The position numbers were made by a program, and so were the translations under genes. 64,000 nucleotides of DNA from Trinickia symbiotica (GTDB lineage Bacteria > Pseudomonadota > Gammaproteobacteria > Burkholderiales > Burkholderiaceae), in the NCBI RefSeq assembly GCF_002934455.1, contig NZ_PTIR01000004.1:62001-126000 (forward strand), in the 5' to 3' direction. Below are positions 39,014 to 48,043 of this stretch, one piece after another. The stretch's first letter is position 1. Every line of letters begins with the position of its first letter. The notes under the pieces are model-generated. The model saw nothing but the letters and a program-made list of their open reading frames with translations. It made no database searches and was not told the origin of the DNA.

Positions 39014-39895
39014 ATGACGTTTCCGAACGTGACCGATAGAAAGACCCTCGCGGATCGCATCGAAGATCTGCTACCTCAGACCCAGTGCACGAAGTGCGGC
39101 TACGACGGTTGCCGTCCCTACGCCGAAGCCGTCGCGAACGGTGCCGCCGGATACAATCAGTGCCCGCCCGGCGGCGCGGAGGGCATTGCGCGGCTCGCCG
39201 CGCTGCTCGGCAAGCCCGTGATTGCGCTCAATCCCGCCAACGGGGCGGAGCGTCCGCGCCCGCTCGCCTTCATCGACGAATCGCTTTGCATCGGCTGCAC
39301 GCTCTGCATGCAGGCGTGCCCGGTCGATGCCATCGTCGGCGCGCCGAAGCTCATGCACACCGCCGTCGCCGAGCTTTGCACGGGCTGCGACCTCTGCGTC
39401 GCCCCCTGCCCCGTCGATTGCATCGCGATGATTCCGGTAACGGGCGAGGCAACGGGATGGCAGGCGTGGAGCGACGCTCAGGCGGCGGCCGCGCGCGTCC
39501 GGCATGACCGGCGACTTGCTCGTCTCGCTCGCGAACGCGAAGCGGCCGAAGAGCGCGCGGCGGCGCGCCGGGCAGCCTCGGTACCCGCTCCCGCGGCGCC
39601 GGAAGCGGACCCGCCGGCCACCGTCGACGATGCCGAGGCGAAAAAGCGGGCCATCATCGAAGCCGCGCTCAAGCGCGCACGCCAGAAGAAGGCCGAGCTC
39701 GCCGCTCGAGGTGTGGCGCCGAAGAACGTCACGGGTGTTTCGCCGGCCGTGCAGGCTCAGATCGATGCCGCCGAGGCCCGTCGGCGCCGGCTCGGCCTTG
39801 GCGGCGAGCCTGCGGCTACGGACGGCGACGACGCAGCTGAGAACAATACGCGATCCGACACCCGTGGTCCGACAACGAACGACAAACCCCGTTAG
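39014..39895 (+). CDS. rsxB: RnfB/RsxB-family ferredoxin-type electron transfer protein
   Basis: 293-residue iron-sulfur protein. The N-terminal Fer4/Fe-S cluster motif is [18 protein letters not shown] near residue 24, followed by two [4Fe-4S] motifs [15 protein letters not shown] (near 95) and [15 protein letters not shown] (near 125). Residues 155-293 are an Ala/Arg-rich coiled coil with [20 protein letters not shown]. Unlike RnfB of the full Rnf/Rsx complex it has no N-terminal membrane anchor, and no other rnf gene is nearby, so it may work as a soluble electron carrier. nth starts 6 bases after its stop. Confidence 0.9.
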   Translation: MTFPNVTDRKTLADRIEDLLPQTQCTKCGYDGCRPYAEAVANGAAGYNQCPPGGAEGIARLAALLGKPVIALNPANGAERPRPLAFIDESLCIGCTLCMQACPVDAIVGAPKLMHTAVAELCTGCDLCVAPCPVDCIAMIPVTGEATGWQAWSDAQAAAARVRHDRRLARLAREREAAEERAAARRAASVPAPAAPEADPPATVDDAEAKKRAIIEAALKRARQKKAELAARGVAPKNVTGVSPAVQAQIDAAEARRRRLGLGGEPAATDGDDAAENNTRSDTRGPTTNDKPR

Positions 39896-39901
39896 CCGCG
39901 A

Positions 39902-40546
39902 ATGAACGCCACTAAACGCCGTGCCATCTACGAGGCGCTGCAAAGCCTCAATCCGCATCCGACAACCGAGCTCGAATACACGACCCCGTTCGAGTTGCTG
40001 ATCGCGGTGATGCTCTCGGCACAGGCAACCGACGTTTCAGTCAATAAGGCGACGCGCAAGATGTACGCTGTCGCAAACACGCCGCAAAAGATGTTGGCGC
40101 TCGGCGAGGAAGGGGTCGCCGAGTACATCAAGACGATCGGCCTTTACCGCACGAAGGCGAAGAACGTCATCGCGACGTGCCGGATTCTGCTCGAGCAGCA
40201 CGGCGGCGAAGTGCCCGCCGAGCGCCAAGCGCTCGAGGATCTGCCCGGCGTCGGCCGCAAGACGGCGAACGTCGTGCTCAATACGGCGTTCGGCCAGCCG
40301 ACGATCGCCGTCGACACGCATATTTTTCGCGTCGCGAATCGAACCGGCCTTGCTCCGGGCAAGGACGTGCGTGCCGTGGAGGCCGCACTCGAGAAATTCA
40401 CGCCGCCCGAGTTCCGGCACGACGCCCACCACTGGCTGATCCTGCACGGGCGCTATGTCTGCAAGGCACGGCGGCCCGAATGCTGGCACTGCGTGATCGA
40501 GCCGCTTTGCGAATACAAGCCGAAGACGCCGCCGCCCGAGCTTTGA
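39902..40546 (+). CDS. nth: endonuclease III
   Basis: 214-residue DNA glycosylase/AP lyase that removes oxidised pyrimidines. The helix-hairpin-helix DLPGVGRKTANVVLN carries catalytic Lys120, VDTHIFR carries Asp138, and the C-terminal [4Fe-4S] cluster Cys ligands follow the C-x6-C-x2-C-x5-C pattern in CKARRPECWHCVIEPLC. Residue numbers match the E. coli enzyme. It forms an operon with the lone rsxB, the same pairing as at the end of the rsx operon in enterobacteria. Confidence 0.98.
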   Translation: MNATKRRAIYEALQSLNPHPTTELEYTTPFELLIAVMLSAQATDVSVNKATRKMYAVANTPQKMLALGEEGVAEYIKTIGLYRTKAKNVIATCRILLEQHGGEVPAERQALEDLPGVGRKTANVVLNTAFGQPTIAVDTHIFRVANRTGLAPGKDVRAVEAALEKFTPPEFRHDAHHWLILHGRYVCKARRPECWHCVIEPLCEYKPKTPPPEL

Positions 40547-40575
40547 GCGTCGGGCCGCGCAAGCTGCGGCTTGCG

Positions 40576-41508
40576 CTACTGATTCGCCTCGAGCGAAACC
40601 GCCTCGTCGCGCGCCCCGCCTCCCGAGCGGACCAGCCAGAGCACGGCCCCGAGAACCGAAGCGCCCCCCATCCACTGCAGCCACCCCAGCGTTTCACCGA
40701 GCAGCAGCGAAGCGAGCGTCACCGTGACGACGGGCTCGAGCGTCGACAGCATCGATGTGCGCGCCGCGCCCAAGCGGGCAAGGCCACCGAAGAAGGCGAG
40801 CATCGCCGCCACGGTCGAGAGGAGCGCGATGCCGATGACGGCGGCCCATGCGGCGGACGTGCCGGGCCAGTGCGGCGGCATGCCGGCGGCCGCGCGCGCG
40901 ATCGAGAGCATGCTGAACATCGCCGCGGCCGCGAGGCAGACGACGGCCGTCGTGGCAAGCGGATCGACGCCGCGCGTGACGCGCGCGCCGATGACGATGT
41001 AGAGCGAATAGACGATGGCCGCCGCGAACCCGAGCGCGATGCCGAGCGGCTCACCGTGCCCGCCGCCGACCATGAGCGCGGAGCCCGCGAGACAAAGGAC
41101 GAGCGCCGCACACTTCACGCGTGTGAGGCGCTCATCGAGCCACATTGCCGCGAGCAGCGTGACGAACGCCGGGTAGAGGTAGAGCAGCAGCGCGACGAGG
41201 CTGGCCTGTGCGTGCTGCAGCGCGATGAAATAGCAAAGCGATTGGCCGAAGTACCCGAATGCACCCATCGCGGCAATGAAAGCGAGCGCACGGCCGCGCG
41301 GCCAGACTACACCGCGCTGCTTCGCGACGAGCCCGAGGATGATGCCGCCGATGCCGAACCGAAGCGTGAGGAGCCCGAGCACGTCGGTGCCGCCGGCATA
41401 GGCGTACCGACCGAAGATCGGCATCGCGCCGAACGCGCTGGCCGAGACGGCGACGAGCAACGCGCCGAAGAGTGTCTCGGTGCGGGAGGAAGCGGAGAGA
41501 GCGGTCAT
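40576..41508 (-). CDS. EamA/DMT-family transporter
   Basis: 310-residue inner-membrane transporter with about ten hydrophobic segments arranged as two EamA repeats, each of five. First-repeat elements are SASAFGAMPIFGRYAYAGG and GALGYF; the second includes AAWAAVIGIALLSTVAAMLA and TLEPVVTVTLASLLLGETLG, the conserved end-of-repeat motif. It is probably a metabolite or amino acid exporter; the substrate is unknown. ATG 41508 starts the conserved protein, though frame is open to 41715. It converges on nth. Confidence 0.88.
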   Translation of the reverse strand: MTALSASSRTETLFGALLVAVSASAFGAMPIFGRYAYAGGTDVLGLLTLRFGIGGIILGLVAKQRGVVWPRGRALAFIAAMGAFGYFGQSLCYFIALQHAQASLVALLLYLYPAFVTLLAAMWLDERLTRVKCAALVLCLAGSALMVGGGHGEPLGIALGFAAAIVYSLYIVIGARVTRGVDPLATTAVVCLAAAAMFSMLSIARAAAGMPPHWPGTSAAWAAVIGIALLSTVAAMLAFFGGLARLGAARTSMLSTLEPVVTVTLASLLLGETLGWLQWMGGASVLGAVLWLVRSGGGARDEAVSLEANQ

Positions 41509-41789
41509 TGGTTGGAATCGGACGATACGGCTCCGCGGCCGACGACGACGCGAGCGGATCGGGGTCGCATGCGATAGAGGGATAAAGCGATCGAGCGATT
41601 CTAGCCGTTCGAGGGGAGCGGCATGGATGATCCAGGACATCCGAAGGGGTCTACCCGGTGCGACTCTGCAGGGGCGTAAAATACAGGATTCACCGAAAAC
41701 GCCCGCGGCGCGCACGAGGACCTGGCGAAGCGATCGCCGTTGCCGAGCGCCGCGCAGCCGCGCACAATTGAAGCGAAACCCCCTCAGAG

Positions 41790-42224
41790 ATGTTCAATCC
41801 GAGCCGAGAAGAAGTCAGACGCTTTTTTACCGAGACCTGGCGCAAGCAACGCGCGGGCGAGATTCTCACGCCGCTCGAGGCCATAGCGGCGGACTGGATC
41901 GTCGAGCATCCCGAGTACCATGCCGAATTGTCCGACGAGGCAGTGGCATCAGCGGCGGAGTACGCGCCGGAAGCGGGAAGGACGAATCCGTTCCTGCACT
42001 TGTCGATGCATCTCGCGATCAGCGAGCAGCTTTCGATCGATCAGCCGCCCGGCATCCGGGCGGCGCACGAGCGGCTCGTCGCCCGTCTAGGGTCCACACA
42101 CGAGGCGCAGCACGCCATCATGGAATGCCTCGGCGAGATGATCTGGGAAGCTCAGCGCAGCAACATGCCGCCGGACACCGACGCCTATCTGGCCCGCATC
42201 GAGCGACGGGCGTCGCGGGATTGA
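41790..42224 (+). CDS. DUF1841 family protein
   Basis: 144-residue soluble protein. MFNPSREEVRRFFTETWRKQ, LTPLEAIAADWIVEHPEYH and NPFLHLSMHLAISEQLSIDQ are the DUF1841 conserved blocks, with the C-terminal HAIMECLGEMIWEAQRSNMP. The function is unknown. A block of conserved His and Glu residues could bind metal. The gene stands alone and ends just before a strong bidirectional terminator shared with the convergent cytochrome c genes. Confidence 0.9.
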   Translation: MFNPSREEVRRFFTETWRKQRAGEILTPLEAIAADWIVEHPEYHAELSDEAVASAAEYAPEAGRTNPFLHLSMHLAISEQLSIDQPPGIRAAHERLVARLGSTHEAQHAIMECLGEMIWEAQRSNMPPDTDAYLARIERRASRD

Positions 42225-42276
42225 TAGAGAGCGGCAGTCAGGCCGATTCATAGCCAAAAGAGCGCCCGTGCAAAGC

Positions 42277-42302
42277 AAACGCCCCGCGCGAGCGGGGCGT
42301 TT
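42277..42302. terminator. bidirectional rho-independent terminator
   Basis: Perfect 11-base arms AAACGCCCCGC and GCGGGGCGTTT around a four-base loop GCGA, between the convergent DUF1841 and cytochrome c genes. The arms end in A- and T-runs, so it can terminate on both strands. Confidence 0.9.
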
Positions 42303-42344
42303 ATCAGATCAGGTGCGTCGCGCGCGCCGCAGCGCGCGTGCCGC

Positions 42345-42728
42345 TTACTTTTTCTGCACCAGATCCCCTGACAGCGAATCCACATACGCCGCGATGTCCT
42401 TCATGTCGCTTTGCGAGAGCGACTGCACCTGCGCCTGCATGATCGGATTATTGCGGCCGAAATTCGGGTTGCCGTTGCCCATCTGGTACTGACGCAGCGC
42501 CCAATAGACGTACGAGGCATGCTGCCCGGCGAGCTTCGGGTATTCGGGGCTCACGGGCTTATTGAGGCCCGCGCCGTGGCAGGCCGCGCAGTTGTGGCTC
42601 TCGACGAGCGTCTTGCCGTTCGACGCGTCGGCGGCGAGGGCCAGATTCGAAGCCACGAGAGCGCCGATGGCGATGGCTGCCCCCGCAGCCTTGATAACCG
42701 TCCGAAGGGCCTGGTCAGGCTTGTTCAT
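42345..42728 (-). CDS. c-type cytochrome (class I, c4/c5-like)
   Basis: 127-residue periplasmic monoheme cytochrome. A signal peptide (residues about 1-32, ending ALAADAS) precedes the heme site CAACHGAGL near residue 47. The distal Met is likely in NPIMQAQVQSLSQSDMKDIA near the C-terminus. It pairs with the following cytochrome gene, 51 bases away on the same strand, as expected for a two-cytochrome unit (cytochrome c4-like split into single-heme genes). It could serve a terminal oxidase; none is in the window. Confidence 0.9.
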   Translation of the reverse strand: MNKPDQALRTVIKAAGAAIAIGALVASNLALAADASNGKTLVESHNCAACHGAGLNKPVSPEYPKLAGQHASYVYWALRQYQMGNGNPNFGRNNPIMQAQVQSLSQSDMKDIAAYVDSLSGDLVQKK

Positions 42729-42779
42729 GAATTCTCCTATCCCGCGAAGTTGGAAGGCTGAAAGCGTCCCGCACAGGGG

Positions 42780-43148
42780 TCACTTTTCGGGATTGTTCGG
42801 CGACGAAGGCGTCTGTGCCGCGTAGTAAGCCGCGATGTCGGCGATGTCCTGGTCCGTCAGCGACGACGCGATCGCGTGCATCGTCTGGAAGTGGCGGTCG
42901 CCCTTCTTGTAGCCCTGCAACGCGTTCTCGAGGTACTTCTCGTTCTGCCCGCCGAGCTTCGGCACGTCGTACACCTCGGGGTAGGCCGTGCGGTAGTCGG
43001 AAATGCCGTGACACCCAATGCACATCGCGACCTTGTCGCGCCCTGCCTTCGCGTTGCCGACGACATCGGCAGCGTGGGCACTCAGCGCAAACCCCGCAAG
43101 CACCGCGAGCGTCGCGGTCACGACATGTTTGCCGACGATAGAAGTCAT
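42780..43148 (-). CDS. c-type cytochrome (class I)
   Basis: 122-residue periplasmic monoheme cytochrome. The signal peptide MTSIVGKHVVTATLAVLAGF is followed by a cleavage site near SAHAADVV. The heme site is CIGCHGISDYR near residue 43, the axial Met probably in HFQTMHAIASSLTDQDIADI. ATG 43148 opens at the signal peptide; longer frame to 43304 is not supported. It is the first gene of the two-cytochrome minus-strand operon and is divergent from the MoxR gene. Confidence 0.9.
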   Translation of the reverse strand: MTSIVGKHVVTATLAVLAGFALSAHAADVVGNAKAGRDKVAMCIGCHGISDYRTAYPEVYDVPKLGGQNEKYLENALQGYKKGDRHFQTMHAIASSLTDQDIADIAAYYAAQTPSSPNNPEK

Positions 43149-43438
43149 ATTCTGTTCAACCTGGCTGAGGGGAAACGAGCGCCCGCTTGACCGCGGCGGG
43201 CCACGGCGCGGATCATCGCCACGCCGCCATTCATTGTCGAAATTGCCCCAATAGAGGCCAAAAAAGCGCGGCAATTGTACCGCGACGCTCAGCCGCACGT
43301 CCACAAGGCCCGCGCGGCCCCGCGCGCCCGGCCGACGCCCCCCCGCAAGGCCGGCCGGCGGACGGCCTGCGACATCATGCCGCAGATCGAACCGGCTTCT
43401 GCCCTATACTGACCGGAATTTCCCGAGAGAGCGTACCC

Positions 43439-44281
43439 ATGCGTTTCGAAGGCTCGTCGCACTACGTCGCCACCGACGATCTCAAGCTCGCCATCAATGC
43501 CGCCATGACGCTCAAGCGTCCACTGCTGATCAAGGGCGAGCCCGGCACCGGCAAAACGATGCTCGCCGAGGAGGTGGCCGCCTCGCTCGGCATGCCGCTC
43601 TTTCAGTGGCACATCAAGTCGACGACAAAAGCGCAACAAGGCCTTTACGAATACGACGCCGTTTCGCGACTGCGCGATTCACAGCTCGGCGACGAGCGCG
43701 TGAAGAACATCGCCAACTACATCGTGAAAGGCGTGCTCTGGCAGGCGTTCGAATCGGACTCGCCGGCCGTCCTACTCATCGACGAAGTCGACAAGGCCGA
43801 CATCGAGTTTCCGAACGATCTGCTGCGCGAGCTCGACCGCATGGAGTTTCACGTCTATGAAACGCGCGAGATCGTGCGCGCGAAACATCGTCCGCTCGTC
43901 GTCATCACGTCGAATAACGAAAAGGAACTGCCCGACGCGTTCCTGCGCCGGTGCTTCTTCCACTACATCAAGTTTCCCGATCCCGCGACGATGCAGCAAA
44001 TCGTCGATGTGCACTACCCCGGCATCCGGGCGGACCTGCTGCGCGCGGCGCTCGAGAGCTTCTTCGAGTTGCGCAACGTATCGGGCCTGAAAAAGAAGCC
44101 CTCGACGTCGGAATTGCTCGACTGGCTCAAGCTTCTGCTTGCCGAAGAGATCCCGCCCGAAGCGCTGCGCTCGCCGGATCACAAGCAGATCGTTCCGCCG
44201 CTCGCGGGCGCGTTGCTGAAAAACGAGCAGGACATGAGTCTCTTCGAGCGCCTTGTCTTCATGAATCGTCATAACCGGTAG
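43439..44281 (+). CDS. MoxR-family AAA+ ATPase
   Basis: 280-residue ATPase with Walker A LIKGEPGTGKTMLAEEV near residue 33, Walker B VLLIDEVDKADIEFPN near residue 110, sensor 1 VVITSNNEKELP and arginine finger FLRRCFFHYIKFPD. MoxR ATPases act as chaperones that insert metals or cofactors into partner enzymes, usually with a von Willebrand A protein. The adjacent VWA/CoxE gene fits that pattern. The client is unknown here; no dehydrogenase gene is nearby. Confidence 0.93.
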   Translation: MRFEGSSHYVATDDLKLAINAAMTLKRPLLIKGEPGTGKTMLAEEVAASLGMPLFQWHIKSTTKAQQGLYEYDAVSRLRDSQLGDERVKNIANYIVKGVLWQAFESDSPAVLLIDEVDKADIEFPNDLLRELDRMEFHVYETREIVRAKHRPLVVITSNNEKELPDAFLRRCFFHYIKFPDPATMQQIVDVHYPGIRADLLRAALESFFELRNVSGLKKKPSTSELLDWLKLLLAEEIPPEALRSPDHKQIVPPLAGALLKNEQDMSLFERLVFMNRHNR

Positions 44282-44398
44282 CACGCGGTTACGGAGGCGC
44301 TCGACGAAGAGCGCTCGAGGTCACGGGCACGGACTAGCAAACACCAGCAGCGCAATTGGCACGGCGAGTGCGGGGGACAAAGGAGGAGGACGGGCGGC

Positions 44399-45574
44399 AT
44401 GCTGATCGACTTTTTCTATACGCTTCGAGAAGCACGGCTGCCTGTTTCCGTGAAAGAGTACCTGACGCTGATCGAGGCGCTTCGCGAGCGCGTGATCGCG
44501 CCGTCGCTCGACGAGTTCTACTACCTCGCTCGCCTGACGCTCGTGAAGGACGAACGTTACTTCGACAAGTTCGATCAGGCGTTCGCCGCTTACTTTCATG
44601 GCGTCGCGGCGCTGACGGAGACCGCCTTCGACATACCGCCCGAGTGGCTCAAGAAGCGCCTCGAACGCGAGTTCACGGCCGATGAGAAAGCGCAAGTCGA
44701 GGCGATGGGCGGCCTCGACAAGCTGATGGAGCGCCTGAAGCAGCTCTTCGATGAACAGAAGGCGCGCCACGAGGGGGGCAACAAATGGATCGGCACCGGC
44801 GGCACGTCGCCATTCGGTCATGGCGGCTACAACCCTGAAGGCGTGCGCATCGGCGGCGAATCGGCCGGCAACCGCACCGCGGTCAAAGTATGGGAAGCGC
44901 GCGGTTATCGCGATTACGACGATCAGGTCGAGATCGGCACCCGCAACATCAAGGTCGCGCTGAGACGCCTGCGCCGCTTCGCGCGCGAAGGAGCGGCCGA
45001 AGAACTGGACCTGCCCGATACGATTCGCAGCACAGCGGCCAACGCAGGCTGGCTCGACCTCAAGATGGTGCCTGAACGCCACAACACGGTGAAGGTGCTT
45101 ATGCTGCTCGATGTGGGCGGGTCGATGGACGACCACATCAAGCGAACCGAGGAGCTGTTCTCCGCGGCAAAGGTCGAATTCAAGCATCTCGAGTTCTACT
45201 ACTTCCATAACTGCGTCTACGATCACCTGTGGAAGAACAACCGCCGCCGCCATGTCGAACGGATCGCCACGTCGGACGTCCTGCACCGGTTTACGTCTGA
45301 TTACAAGCTGATCTATGTCGGCGACGCGACGATGAGCCCGTACGAAGTGCTGCAGCCGGGGGGATCCGTCGAGTACAACAACCCCGAAGCGGGCGCCGTT
45401 TGGCTGCGCCGCCTCGCCGACCAGTTCCCGCATCACGTATGGCTCAATCCCGAGCCGCAGGGGCTCTGGGAGTATCGGCAATCTATCGCGATCATTCGCC
45501 AGCTGCTCGGCGATCGCATGTATCCGCTCACCCTCGCCGGACTGGAAGCAGCGATGCGCACGCTAAGCAAATAA
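44399..45574 (+). CDS. VWA domain-containing CoxE-like protein
   Basis: 391-residue protein of the CoxE/VWA family, partner of the MoxR gene 117 bases upstream. The N-terminal helical domain begins MLIDFFYTLREARLPVSVKE and is followed near residue 235 by the MIDAS-type motif LLDVGGSMDDHIKR; in canonical MIDAS this is DxSxS, here D-V-G-G-S. Further VWA elements are FKHLEFYYFHNCVYDHLWKN and YVGDATMSPYEV. A Gly-rich segment GTGGTSPFGHGGYNPEG lies near residue 135. MoxR/VWA pairs typically insert metal or cofactor into a client enzyme. Confidence 0.9.
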   Translation: MLIDFFYTLREARLPVSVKEYLTLIEALRERVIAPSLDEFYYLARLTLVKDERYFDKFDQAFAAYFHGVAALTETAFDIPPEWLKKRLEREFTADEKAQVEAMGGLDKLMERLKQLFDEQKARHEGGNKWIGTGGTSPFGHGGYNPEGVRIGGESAGNRTAVKVWEARGYRDYDDQVEIGTRNIKVALRRLRRFAREGAAEELDLPDTIRSTAANAGWLDLKMVPERHNTVKVLMLLDVGGSMDDHIKRTEELFSAAKVEFKHLEFYYFHNCVYDHLWKNNRRRHVERIATSDVLHRFTSDYKLIYVGDATMSPYEVLQPGGSVEYNNPEAGAVWLRRLADQFPHHVWLNPEPQGLWEYRQSIAIIRQLLGDRMYPLTLAGLEAAMRTLSK

Positions 45575-45814
45575 AAAGGGCCACAGAAAAAGGACCAAAG
45601 CTGGCTCTCGTCGACGAATTCGAGTGCGCGCACGGCGGCTCGTGGCAGAACGCAAAGCGCCTCGCGCCCGCCGGGGAATAAAATAGGGGATGTTGGCTGC
45701 CGTACGCGGCCCGAATCGCCGTACGGCTGTTGCTCCAAGGCTATCGCTCCGAATTCGAGCGTCCCGTCAACCCGTTACGTTTTTTCGTCAGGGCGCCAGC
45801 GCCCTATATCTGCC

Positions 45815-46768
45815 ATGACTAATGCTCTTGACCAACTGAAGCAATTCACGATCGTCGTCGCGGACACAGGCGACTTCCAGCAGCTTGCCCAGTACAAGCC
45901 GCGCGACGCCACGACGAACCCCTCGCTGATTCTGAAGGCGGTGCAAAAGGATGCCTACAAGCCGCTGCTCGAGGAAACCGTGCGCGACCATGCCGCCAAG
46001 CCGGCCCGCGCGATCATCGACGAGCTGCTCGTCGCGTTCGGCTGCGAGATTCTGAAGATCATTCCGGGACGCGTCTCGACGGAAGTGGACGCGCGCCTGT
46101 CGTTCGATGCAAAAGGCTCCATCGACAAGGCCCATGAGCTCATCAAGCTTTACGAGGCGGCCGGGATCGATCGTGAGCGCGTGCTGATCAAGCTCGCATC
46201 GACGTGGGAAGGCGTGCGCGCCGCTGAAGTCCTGCAAAAAGAAGGCGTCAACTGCAACATGACCCTGCTGTTCTCGCCGGTGCAGGCAGCCGCTTGCGCG
46301 GAAGCGGGCGCGAAGCTGATCTCCCCGTTCGTCGGCCGCATCTACGATTGGTACAAGAAGCAGGCCGGCAGCGAGTGGGACGAAGCGAAAATGGGCGGTG
46401 CGAACGATCCTGGTGTGCAGTCGGTGCGGCGCATCTACGCCTATTACAAGAAGTTCGGCTATGAGACCGAAGTGATGGGCGCAAGCTTTCGCACAACGAA
46501 TCAGATCGTCGAGCTCGCCGGCTGCGATCTGTTGACGATCAGCCCCGATCTTCTGCAAAAACTCTATGAGAGCGACCAGCCGGTCGAACGCAAGCTCTCG
46601 GCCGAGGCGCTCGCGAACGAGACCGTCGAACGGATCGCCATCGACGAGCCTGCATTCCGCTATCAGCTGAACGACGATGCGATGGCAACTGAAAAGCTCG
46701 CCGAGGGCATTCGCACATTCGCGGCCGATGCGGTCAAGCTCGAAAAACTCATCGAAGCACTGCGTTGA
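45815..46768 (+). CDS. tal: transaldolase
   Basis: 317-residue class I aldolase of the non-oxidative pentose phosphate pathway. The Schiff-base lysine is Lys126 in [12 protein letters not shown], the N-terminus [20 protein letters not shown] and [14 protein letters not shown] are typical, and the phosphate-binding [10 protein letters not shown] is near residue 228. It stands alone, preceded by 240 bases after the CoxE-like gene. It is the only pentose phosphate enzyme in the window; the lactonase gene at 32.5 kb is exported and unrelated to the pathway. Confidence 0.97.
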   Translation: MTNALDQLKQFTIVVADTGDFQQLAQYKPRDATTNPSLILKAVQKDAYKPLLEETVRDHAAKPARAIIDELLVAFGCEILKIIPGRVSTEVDARLSFDAKGSIDKAHELIKLYEAAGIDRERVLIKLASTWEGVRAAEVLQKEGVNCNMTLLFSPVQAAACAEAGAKLISPFVGRIYDWYKKQAGSEWDEAKMGGANDPGVQSVRRIYAYYKKFGYETEVMGASFRTTNQIVELAGCDLLTISPDLLQKLYESDQPVERKLSAEALANETVERIAIDEPAFRYQLNDDAMATEKLAEGIRTFAADAVKLEKLIEALR

Positions 46769-46828
46769 TGCGGCGCGCTGGTGAGCGCCCGCCACCAGCA
46801 AAGAAAACTTGAGTGCCGTGCGCGGCTG

Positions 46829-47938
46829 TCAATGCAGCCGCCCCAGCGCGGAGCGTCGCTCGATGTTCCACTGCGTTTCGCTTTCCGCGAGCAAGGCGCG
46901 CAGGCGATCGACCTGCTCGGCGAAACGCTGGGCAATCCACTCCTGGCCTTTGAGGTCTTCCGTGTCGCCAAGAACGATGGCCGTGGCACCGGGAGGCCAA
47001 CTGCCCGTCGTTTGCAACCTCGCTTGCGACTCGGAGCCGAAGCGCAGCGCACGAGCCATCGCGAGCAGCGTGGCGCGCACCGCGTAGACCTGCGGGTCGC
47101 GCTTGCCTGAGCCGATCGCCGACGCTGCGCGCTCCGGCTCGGCAAGCGCTGCTGTCGAAAGCATCTCGAGCGCGCTCAGCATCGATCGGTGGAGCCGCTG
47201 CACGGCCTCGAGCTGCTTGATCGGCGTATTGATCTCTTTCGCTACCGAGGGCATCAGCGAGCGCAGCTTGACGAGCCGCTCGCCGAGCGCCGCGAACGCA
47301 GTCAGCTGCTCGCCCGAGTCGATCGCCGCGCCGGTTGCGATGCGGGAATAGATCCGGGCGCATTCGCGGAGGTTGCGCGCGAGGAGGTAGCGCCACGAGT
47401 AGGTCGCATAAAGCGGCAGGGCAAACGAAAAAACGAGCGCAACCGCGATGCCGACAAGTACATTCAGCACGCGCCATAGGCCCGTGGCGATCGAATTGTC
47501 GCCATGTCCCGCGACGATGAGCATGGTAATCGCCGTCAACAACGCGATATAGCCGGGCCGCCCGATCGCGAAATACCCGCAAATGCCGGCGGCTATCGAC
47601 ATCAGCACATAGGTGAGCGTCGCGGATCCGACGAGGTCCAGCTGGATCAGCATGGCGAGACCGACGGCCGCCCCGAGCGCCGTCCCCAGTGCACGTTCGG
47701 CGGCCCGCTTGCGGATATTGCCTTGATGCTGGAGCCCGCCGATGACGACGAGGACCGTCACGGACGCCCAGATGCCGTTCGGCACGTCGATGCCTGTCGT
47801 CAACAAGATCGACACGAGCATCGCCAAGCCGACGCGCACCGCGTGCAGCACTTTCGCGTACCGATAGCGGTAATACGGCGAATTGATGGCACGCGCCGCA
47901 CGGGCGACGAGGATTTGGGGACTGAGAAGAGCGGCCAT
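46829..47938 (-). CDS. FUSC-family inner-membrane protein
   Basis: 369-residue membrane protein related to the FUSC/aromatic acid exporter (AaeB/DUF939) group. Six hydrophobic segments fill residues 30-170 (LHAVRVGLAMLVSILLTTG, NGIWASVTVLVVIGGLQHQG, LGTALGAAVGLAMLIQLDL), followed by a long cytoplasmic helical domain (RNLRECARIYSRIATGAAID). The family exports aromatic acids or contributes to envelope stability. It converges on tal and is separated from mctP by about 105 bases. Confidence 0.85.
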   Translation of the reverse strand: MAALLSPQILVARAARAINSPYYRYRYAKVLHAVRVGLAMLVSILLTTGIDVPNGIWASVTVLVVIGGLQHQGNIRKRAAERALGTALGAAVGLAMLIQLDLVGSATLTYVLMSIAAGICGYFAIGRPGYIALLTAITMLIVAGHGDNSIATGLWRVLNVLVGIAVALVFSFALPLYATYSWRYLLARNLRECARIYSRIATGAAIDSGEQLTAFAALGERLVKLRSLMPSVAKEINTPIKQLEAVQRLHRSMLSALEMLSTAALAEPERAASAIGSGKRDPQVYAVRATLLAMARALRFGSESQARLQTTGSWPPGATAIVLGDTEDLKGQEWIAQRFAEQVDRLRALLAESETQWNIERRSALGRLH

Positions 47939-48043
47939 GGCCGCTCATTGTCGACGAAAGCCGGTCCGTCGTCGAGCGATGCGGGCAGTCCGCGGCGCAC
48001 GCCGCCACCTTGCTGCTACGGCGGCGCGCGGGGACGCGATGTT

